A DNA stretch of 6,247 nucleotides from positions 1 to 6,247 of the forward strand of contig JAHEKO010000237.1 of NCBI GenBank assembly GCA_024638355.1, written 5' to 3'. Below are positions 1 to 4,379 of this stretch, in pieces (the first letter of the stretch is position 1; each line of letters starts with the position of its first letter). The notes under the pieces were generated by a model. The model was not told the DNA's origin and did no database searches. It worked only from the letters and a program-made list of their open reading frames with translations. The position numbers and the translations under genes were made by a program. The stretch is from Acidobacteriota bacterium (GTDB taxonomy: Bacteria; Acidobacteriota; Thermoanaerobaculia; Multivoradales; JAHEKO01).

Positions 1-83
1 ACCGACGCGGCGTGCTGGTGCCCAGCGATTGGGTCTTTCCGCGGCGGGTGCAGATACGCTTCCAGCTCAACTGGGGAAGCTAG
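1..83 (+). CDS. C-terminal tail of an upstream gene, possibly a TonB-dependent outer-membrane receptor (partial)
   Basis: The reading frame beginning at base 3 gives 26 residues and stops at TAG 81-83. The tail reads DWVFPRRVQIRFQLNWGS. It alternates polar and hydrophobic residues and has an aromatic residue close to the end, as in the last beta-strand of an outer-membrane barrel. Large TonB-dependent receptors of Acidobacteriota often end in a comparable 'PR-x-I-Q-x-x-L-x-x-x-W/F' strand; that comparison is from memory. Only the tail is present, so the family call is an inference. The stop codon lies inside the left arm of the palindrome at 80-206, so that structure could also mark the end of this transcript. 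The other two forward frames at the edge give less protein-like translations, but so short a tail could be misread. Confidence 0.4.
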   Translation, partial: RRGVLVPSDWVFPRRVQIRFQLNWGS

Positions 84-206
84 CGCGCGGCTAGCGCACG
101 TCATCTCGCCGTGTCCTCGCGACTCGGCTCCTGCGGCGTACGGACGTACGCCTCGTCGCCTCACCGCTGCGGTACGACGATCTGACGCACGCTAGCCGCG
201 CGCTAG
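80..206. repeat. 127-bp imperfect palindrome with 24-bp terminal arms and a central hairpin
   Basis: The left arm (80-103) and right arm (183-206) are inverted copies that match at 22 of 24 positions; the outer 17 bases (CTAGCGCGCGGCTAGCG) match perfectly. At almost the same centre of symmetry lies a 7-bp stem, GGCGTAC (135-141) and GTACGCC (146-152), with a 4-base loop. The stretches between arms and centre pair only partly, about 15 of 30 positions plus some G-T pairs. The element carries four CTAG tetranucleotides, a word that is rare in many bacterial genomes. It begins on the stop codon of the upstream gene. It could be a MITE-like or intergenic palindromic repeat, or a large transcript-end structure. 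No clear target-site duplication flanks it. Confidence 0.7.
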
Positions 207-210
207 TCTC

Positions 211-476
211 GTGCAGGAGGGTTGCGCCGTGTCCTGCGGACGCCGGCTGTACGGGAGCGTTGCGCCGTGTCCTGCGGACGCCGGCTGTGCGGGAGGGTTG
301 CGCCGTGTCCTGCGGACGCCGGCTGTACGGGAGCGTTGCGCCGTGTCCTGCGGACGCCGGCTGTGCGGGAGCGTTGCGCCGTGTCCTGCGGACGCCGGCT
401 GTGCAGGAGGCTTGCGCCGTGTCCTGCGGACGCCGGCTGTACAGGTCCGTTGTGCCGTGTCCTGCGGACGCCGGCT
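211..476. repeat. Tandem array: seven copies of a 38-bp repeat with a hairpin core
   Basis: Copies begin at 222, 260, 298, 336, 374, 412 and 450, exactly 38 bases apart. Bases 211-221 look like the tail of a preceding unit, and the seventh copy ends after its core, near 476. The 27-base core is identical in the first six copies and has one C-to-T change in the seventh. The 11-base linker varies slightly (for example GTACGGGAGCG, GTGCGGGAGGG, GTGCAGGAGGC); copies 1 and 3 are identical. Each core can fold as GCCGTGTCC, loop TGC, GGACGCCGGC: a 9-bp stem with one G-U pair and one bulged C. The period is not a multiple of three and the unit has no stop in any of six frames, which creates spurious long ORFs. 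It looks like a bacterial intergenic minisatellite or REP-like array, not coding sequence. Confidence 0.93.
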
Positions 477-486
477 TGTGGGTCGA

Positions 487-506
487 GGGGCTGGGGCTCG
501 GGCGGG
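487..506 (+). other. G-quadruplex-type motif
   Basis: Four G-runs occur in 20 bases: GGGG, CT, GGGG, CTC, GGG, C, GGG. This fits the usual G3+N1-7 quadruplex pattern on the + strand. It lies just beyond the last tandem repeat copy and upstream of the esterase gene, in otherwise featureless sequence (477-560). In DNA this GC-rich such a motif can arise by chance, so a function is not claimed. Confidence 0.4.
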
Positions 507-561
507 AAAGACCGTGAAAGGCGGGCGGTCCCAGGGGGCGGGGCTGGTCGATGCGACGGGC

Positions 562-567
562 TAATAT
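562..567 (+). promoter_or_regulatory. Possible -10 element of the esterase gene
   Basis: TAATAT is the most AT-rich patch in several hundred bases of very GC-rich sequence and resembles a sigma-70 -10 hexamer. It sits about 36 bases before the proposed CTG start at 604, which would leave a 5' leader of roughly 30 bases. No convincing -35 hexamer lies at the expected distance and there is no extended -10 TG, so this is a weak call. Confidence 0.25.
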
Positions 568-603
568 ACCCGGGGCCGGAGGCCAGGCGGCAGGGAAGAG
601 ACG

Positions 604-2244
604 CTGAAACCCGAGACGAGACGACTTTGCGCGCTGGGGGCCGCGGTGCTGATCGGCGTCGGGGCGAACGGCTGCTCGCGCCCCCAGCCCGAAGCGCCCG
701 GAGTCGAGGCGAGTGTCGAGGGCGAGACCGTCGCAGGCGCGTGGGCGGACGCCGAGCAGAGCGTGCTCTTCTTCAAGGGCCTGCCATTCGCCGCGCCGCC
801 CGTCGGCGAGCTGCGCTGGCGGCCGCCGGCGCCGATCGAGCCGCGCTCCGGGGTCCAACCGGCGCTCGAGTTCGGACCGCGTTGCCCGCAGGACGATTCG
901 GGCGTTCGCTACGCGCGCGACATCGCTCGCGACCTGGGCGCCGATCCGGCGCTGGTGCCCGACCTGCCGCCGACCAGCGAGGACTGCCTCTACCTCAATG
1001 TCTGGACGTCCAACCTGGGCGGAACCGAGCTCCAACCGGTGATGGTCTGGCTTCACGCCGGCTCCAACACCTTCGGCGGCGCCGACGCGGTCCCGCTCGA
1101 CGGCGCGCGCCTGGCCGCTCGCGGCGTCGTGGTGGTCACCTTCAACTACCGCCTCGGTCTCCTCGGCTTTCTCGCCCATCCGGCGCTCACCGCGGAGTCG
1201 GAGCATCGCTCCTCGGGCAACTACGGCCTGCTCGATCAGATCGCGGCGCTCGAGTGGGTGCGTCGCAACATCGACGCCTTCGGTGGCGATCCGCAGCGAG
1301 TGACGATCTTCGGCTCGTCGAGCGGTGGCGCGGACGTGCTCTATCTGATGACGTCGCCCCTGGCCGAAGGCCTCTTCCACCGCGCGATCGCCCAGAGCGG
1401 AGCGCCGGCCGCGGACCGGCGCACCCTGACCGGACAGGAGATACGGGGCGTGAGGCTGCAGGAACTGCTCGGCATCCAATACGCGGAGTCGCCGCTCGAC
1501 GAGCTGCGCTCGATTCCGGTGGAGAGGCTCCTGGAGGCCGCGCCAGCCCACCTCAACGAGGAGCTCGACTGCGCTCCGGTTGCCGACGGCTGGGCCGTGC
1601 CCGATCTGCCCGGGCGCGTGTTCGCCGCCGGCGAGCAGATGGACGTGCCGCTCCTGATCGGCTCGAATGCCGACGAGTGGAACTCCATCGGTCGCTTTCG
1701 CGAGGAGCTGACCGAGTCCGGCCTGAAGGGCTGGCTCAACAGCAGCTGGGGGCCGCTTGCCGAGCGGGCCGCGCGCATCTACCCGGTCTCCAGCCCGGAC
1801 CAGGTCGACGCGACCGTGCGGCGCTGGCAGACCGATCGCTGGTTCACCTGCCCAGCGGACTTCGTCGCCCGCAGCATGGCGGCGGTCTCGAGCGACGCCT
1901 GGCTCTACCATTTCTCTCGCCGGCCGCCGGGAGAGGAAGGCGAGCGCCTGGGGGCCTTCCACGGCGCCGAGGTCGCCTACGTCTTCGACAATCTCGCCGC
2001 CGAAAGCTGGATCCCGCGCGACACCGTGGATCGCGAGCTCGCCGACGCCGTCAGCGCCTATTGGGTGCGGTTCGCGGCGACCGGCGACCCGAATGGCGAG
2101 GGACTGCCGCGATGGCCCTCGTTCGGCGCCGGACAGAGCGACTACCTGGAGCTGGGCGACGAGATCGCCGTCGGCTCGGGGCTTCGCGCCGAGGCGTGCG
2201 CGCTCTGGCAGCGCTGGATCGCGGCGGAGCTCGGTCTGCGCTAG
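604..2244 (+). CDS. Type-B carboxylesterase, predicted lipoprotein (CTG start)
   Basis: This is a serine ester hydrolase of the alpha/beta-hydrolase fold, carboxylesterase type B / para-nitrobenzyl esterase family. Numbering from CTG 604 (546 aa), seen features are: the N-terminal family block LPFAAPPVGELRWRPP (about 60-75), SEDCLYLNVW (125-134), FNYRLGLLGFL (180-190), a nucleophile elbow GSSSG with Ser239, the acidic residue Glu358 in NADEW, and His453 in GAFHGAEVAYVF. The Ser-Glu-His triad is thus complete. Cys94 and Cys128 fit the family's conserved disulfide, implying export. The first ATG/GTG-type start in this frame is GTG 646, which would cut the signal peptide. Starting at CTG 604 adds 14 residues and gives MKPETRRLCALGAAV, a hydrophobic stretch and a lipobox-like ANGC with Cys24. 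AGGGAAGAG (592-600) precedes it as a ribosome site. The frame is closed by TAA at 562-564. The oxyanion loop is HAGS (151-154) rather than the usual HGGG. The substrate is unknown. Confidence 0.9.
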   Translation: MKPETRRLCALGAAVLIGVGANGCSRPQPEAPGVEASVEGETVAGAWADAEQSVLFFKGLPFAAPPVGELRWRPPAPIEPRSGVQPALEFGPRCPQDDSGVRYARDIARDLGADPALVPDLPPTSEDCLYLNVWTSNLGGTELQPVMVWLHAGSNTFGGADAVPLDGARLAARGVVVVTFNYRLGLLGFLAHPALTAESEHRSSGNYGLLDQIAALEWVRRNIDAFGGDPQRVTIFGSSSGGADVLYLMTSPLAEGLFHRAIAQSGAPAADRRTLTGQEIRGVRLQELLGIQYAESPLDELRSIPVERLLEAAPAHLNEELDCAPVADGWAVPDLPGRVFAAGEQMDVPLLIGSNADEWNSIGRFREELTESGLKGWLNSSWGPLAERAARIYPVSSPDQVDATVRRWQTDRWFTCPADFVARSMAAVSSDAWLYHFSRRPPGEEGERLGAFHGAEVAYVFDNLAAESWIPRDTVDRELADAVSAYWVRFAATGDPNGEGLPRWPSFGAGQSDYLELGDEIAVGSGLRAEACALWQRWIAAELGLR

Positions 2245-2259
2245 CGGAGGCTTCGGGCG

Positions 2260-2328
2260 ATGCCGCAGCAGCCGCCGACGGTAGACGGCTTGCACCTACC
2301 ACCGAGGCGCGGCGCTGTGAGATCCTGA
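2260..2328 (+). CDS. Possible 22-codon small ORF after the esterase
   Basis: An ATG at 2260 is preceded by GGAGG (2246-2250) with a 9-base spacer, directly after the esterase stop. The frame encodes a proline- and arginine-containing peptide beginning MPQQPPTVDG and ends at TGA 2326-2328. No family resemblance is recognised. The good ribosome site is the only argument for it; in GC-rich DNA this arrangement can be accidental. It could also be a leader peptide for the reductase gene 44 bases further on. Confidence 0.18.
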   Translation: MPQQPPTVDGLHLPPRRGAVRS

Positions 2329-2333
2329 TAGCC

Positions 2334-2352
2334 CGCCGCGACGGTAGCGGCG
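2334..2352 (+). other. Small GC-rich hairpin before the reductase gene
   Basis: CGCCGC (2334-2339) and GCGGCG (2347-2352) form a perfect 6-bp stem with a 7-base loop, ending 20 bases before the GTG start at 2372. No T-run follows, so it is not a canonical terminator. It may be chance in this base composition or may mark the boundary between the esterase and reductase transcripts. Nothing else clear is seen in the 2245-2371 gap. Confidence 0.3.
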
Positions 2353-2371
2353 ATCCGATCTGGAGCCAACA

Positions 2372-3361
2372 GTGGAAGACTTCCGCGCCTACCGCATCCA
2401 CAAAGAGAACGGCGAGATCGTCGCCGGCTTCGAGCGCCTGGCAATCGACGATCTGACCGAGGGCGACGTCATCGTCAAGGTCGGCTACTCGACGATCAAC
2501 TACAAGGACGCGCTCGCCGCCACCGGAGCCGGCGCGATCCTGCGCCGCTACCCGTTGAACGGCGGCATCGATCTGGCCGGTGAGGTCGTCAGCTCCGACG
2601 ACGACAGCTTCTCGCCGGGCACGCGTGTGCTGGTCAACGGCTGCGGACTCAGCGAGACCGTGGACGGCGGCTACTCCGAGTTCGCGCGCCTGGCGAGTCG
2701 CAGCCTGATGCCGATCCCGGAAGGCATGTCCGAGCTCGAGGCGATGCAGATCGGCACGGCCGGCTTCACCGCCGCTCTGGCCATTCACCGCATGGAGCAG
2801 AACGGTCAGTCTCCGGAGAACGGTCCCGTGGTCGTGACCGGCGCGACCGGCGGCGTGGGCAGCCTCGCGATCGACATGCTGGCGGGCCGGGGCTACGAGG
2901 TCGCCGCGCTGACCGGCAAGGCGAGCGAAGAGGCCTATCTGCGCGACATCGGCGCTTCGCGGATCCTCCTGCGCGAACAGACGGATCTCGGCAGCCGGCC
3001 GTTGGAGCGGGCCGAGTGGGCCGGCGCCATCGACAGTCTCGGCGGCGACTACCTGGCCTGGCTGACGCGCACCACGCGCTACGGCGGCAATATCGCGAGC
3101 ATAGGGCTGGCATCCAGTCCATCGCTCGAGACCACCGTCATTCCGTTCATCCTGCGGGGCGTCTGTCTGCTCGGCATCAACTCGACCGATACTCCGCGCG
3201 ATCTGCGTCTAGCGGTGTGGGCGCGCATCGCGAGCGATCTCAAACCCCGGCACCTCGATCGGATCGGCGGCGAGATCATCGAGTTCGATGCCTTGCCGGA
3301 CTCCTTCCAGCGGTATCTCGACGGCACGGTGACGGGAAGAACGGTCGTCAAGATCGCCTGA
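2372..3361 (+). CDS. acuI: AcuI/YhdH-family NADPH-dependent acrylyl-CoA reductase
   Basis: This is a zinc-independent medium-chain dehydrogenase/reductase. AcuI reduces acryloyl-CoA to propionyl-CoA with NADPH and removes this toxic electrophile in the cytoplasm; it acts in 3-hydroxypropionate and DMSP metabolism and is widespread as a general detoxifying enzyme. The 329-aa length is close to E. coli YhdH. Family blocks seen are INYKDALAATG (42-52), PLNGGIDLAGEV (61-72), IGTAGFTAAL (127-136), the Rossmann loop VVVTGATGGVGS (153-164), a likely NADPH-phosphate contact region LTGKASEEAYL (180-190), SRPLERAEWAGAIDSLGG (208-225) and TTVIPFILRGV (254-264). The GTG start at 2372 has GGAG (2362-2365) six bases upstream, and the N-terminus aligns with the family start. 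It lies 127 bases after the esterase and 110 bases before the activase, with a stem-loop just past its stop, so it may be its own transcription unit. The exact enoyl-CoA or enone substrate cannot be read from sequence. Confidence 0.9.
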   Translation: MEDFRAYRIHKENGEIVAGFERLAIDDLTEGDVIVKVGYSTINYKDALAATGAGAILRRYPLNGGIDLAGEVVSSDDDSFSPGTRVLVNGCGLSETVDGGYSEFARLASRSLMPIPEGMSELEAMQIGTAGFTAALAIHRMEQNGQSPENGPVVVTGATGGVGSLAIDMLAGRGYEVAALTGKASEEAYLRDIGASRILLREQTDLGSRPLERAEWAGAIDSLGGDYLAWLTRTTRYGGNIASIGLASSPSLETTVIPFILRGVCLLGINSTDTPRDLRLAVWARIASDLKPRHLDRIGGEIIEFDALPDSFQRYLDGTVTGRTVVKIA

Positions 3362-3375
3362 CTCCCCACCCCGTC

Positions 3376-3402
3376 GGGCGTTTTCGCGAGTCGAAAGCGC
3401 CC
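3376..3402 (+). terminator. Stem-loop after the reductase stop, candidate terminator or attenuator
   Basis: GGGCGTTTTCG (3376-3386) and CGAAAGCGCCC (3392-3402) form an 11-bp stem with a single G-U pair around the 5-base loop CGAGT. It starts 14 bases after the TGA at 3359-3361, where a terminator would be expected. The 3' side continues CTAGGCTGG with no T-run, so it is not a textbook intrinsic terminator. It could serve as an mRNA 3' end-stabilising structure, a Rho-linked site, or partial termination before the activase-GRE pair. Confidence 0.5.
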
Positions 3403-3430
3403 CTAGGCTGGCGTCAGCGGTTCTTCCGGC

Positions 3431-3461
3431 AGGGGAGGTGTGTGCCCCTTGACCGACCTCC
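3431..3461 (+). promoter_or_regulatory. Strong Shine-Dalgarno with complementary ACCTCC downstream
   Basis: AGGGGAGG (3431-3438) is the strongest ribosome-site match ahead of the activase. It is only 3 bases before an in-frame GTG (3442) and 33 bases before the preferred GTG (3472), so it fits neither start well. ACCTCC (3456-3461) is exactly complementary to GGAGGT (3434-3439), and CCCCT (3445-3449) to AGGGG (3431-3435). Either pairing would hide the ribosome site. Translational control is an inference from these short matches. Confidence 0.3.
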
Positions 3462-3471
3462 GAGTGAATCC

Positions 3472-4377
3472 GTGCGACGCGGTCTCGTCTTCAACGTTCA
3501 GCGCTTCAGCCTCTACGACGGGCCGGGGATCCGCACGACCGTCTTCCTGAAGGGCTGCGCGCTGTCGTGCTCGTGGTGCCACAACCCCGAGAGCCGCGCG
3601 CCCAGCCCCGAGGTGATGGTGCTCGAAGACCGCTGCATTCGCTGCGGAGTCTGCGTGGCGACCTGCCCGTCGGCCATTCCCGTGCCGGGCGGCGGCCGGG
3701 GGGCGGAAGAGGTCGCGCGGTGCACCGTCTGCGGCGCCTGCGTCGAGGTCTGCCCGAGCGGAGCGCGGCGGATCGCCGGTCGGGAGGTCGACGCCGCAGC
3801 GCTGGTCGACGAGATCCTCGCCGACCGCGTCTTCTTCGAGCAATCGGGCGGTGGCGTGACCTTCTCGGGGGGCGAGCCCATGCACCAGGGCGAGTTCCTG
3901 CGCGAAGCGCTCGAAGGCTGCCGCCGGGCGGGGCTGCACACGGCGGTCGATACCTGCGGGCTGGCGCCGCGTGACCAGCTGCTGGCGGTCGCGGAGCTGA
4001 CCGACCTCTTCCTCTTCGACGTCAAGTTCGTCGACGAGCGGCGCCACCGCGAGCACACCGGCGCCGGCAACGAGACGATCCTCGCGAACCTCGGGGCGTT
4101 GATCGAGGCGGAGCGACGGGTCTGGCTGCGGGTGCCGGTGATCCCCGGGATCAACGACGATCGCGAGAACATGAACGCCATCGCGCATCTGGCTGCCGGC
4201 CTGCCGAGCGTCGAGCGCATCTGCCTGCTGCCCTACCACCGCAACGGCGAGCGCAAGCTCGCGCGTCTCGGGCGGCCCGCGGAGCGGCGGGAGACGCTCG
4301 CGCCGGAGGCGGACGAGATGCTCCGGACTGCCGCTCGCTTCGAGGCGGTGGGCTTGACCCCAAAGATTGGAGGGTGA
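3472..4377 (+). CDS. Glycyl-radical-enzyme activating enzyme (radical SAM, two ferredoxin-type clusters)
   Basis: It reductively cleaves S-adenosylmethionine and abstracts hydrogen from the glycine of its partner enzyme, here surely the GRE encoded next to it. Numbering from GTG 3472 (301 aa): VFNVQRFSLYDGPGIRTTVFLKGC at 6-29 is the activase signature; the radical SAM CX3CX2C motif is Cys29, Cys33, Cys36. Two CX2CX2CX3C ferredoxin motifs follow at Cys55/58/61/65 and Cys84/87/90/94, the insert found in activases of HypD-, CutC- and glycerol-dehydratase-type GREs but not in PflA. SGGEP (132-136), DVK (183-185) and RVPVIPGIND (220-229) are the expected core motifs. The start is uncertain. GTG 3442 would add ten residues with atypical codons (low GC at third positions) and is too near its ribosome site, so 3472 is preferred although it lacks one. 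Its stop is two bases before the GRE start. The frame also runs open upstream to 3016, overlapping the reductase; that part is a shadow. Confidence 0.93.
   Translation: MRRGLVFNVQRFSLYDGPGIRTTVFLKGCALSCSWCHNPESRAPSPEVMVLEDRCIRCGVCVATCPSAIPVPGGGRGAEEVARCTVCGACVEVCPSGARRIAGREVDAAALVDEILADRVFFEQSGGGVTFSGGEPMHQGEFLREALEGCRRAGLHTAVDTCGLAPRDQLLAVAELTDLFLFDVKFVDERRHREHTGAGNETILANLGALIEAERRVWLRVPVIPGINDDRENMNAIAHLAAGLPSVERICLLPYHRNGERKLARLGRPAERRETLAPEADEMLRTAARFEAVGLTPKIGG
4369..4373 (+). promoter_or_regulatory. Ribosome binding site fixing the GRE start
   Basis: GGAGG lies six bases before ATG 4380, inside the last codons of the activase gene. Stop TGA (4375-4377) and start ATG are separated by two bases, so translation of the pair is likely coupled. 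This decides the start at 4380. Confidence 0.85.
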
Positions 4378-4379
4378 CG

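Noticed and set aside
80..206. ERIC element, because of the 127-bp length and palindromic form
   Set aside because: The sequence does not resemble the enterobacterial ERIC consensus as I know it, and the genome context is not enterobacterial; the matching length appears coincidental.
222..476. CRISPR array
   Set aside because: The 27-base cores are separated by only 11 bases of nearly identical linker, not by unique spacers of about 30 bases, and no cas gene is near.
211..517. Short + strand ORFs within the tandem array, suggesting a repeat protein
   Set aside because: The 38-bp period shifts the frame at every copy, so the peptide repeats only every 114 bp. The conservation is of nucleotides and hairpin, not of one reading frame.
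91..2295. 734-codon open frame on the minus strand
   Set aside because: It runs antisense through the esterase and the stop-free tandem array. Its translation is arginine/alanine-rich with no family resemblance, whereas the + strand frame has a complete esterase signature. It is a GC-rich shadow.
222..2456. 744-codon open frame on the + strand starting in the repeat array
   Set aside because: It is open only because the 38-bp unit has no stops and because it is a shifted shadow of the esterase; the protein is low-complexity Arg/Ala/Gly with no motifs.
3016..3471. 152-codon N-terminal extension of the activase into the reductase gene
   Set aside because: This part overlaps the last third of the reductase in another frame, has no activase homology, and the activase signature begins just after GTG 3472.
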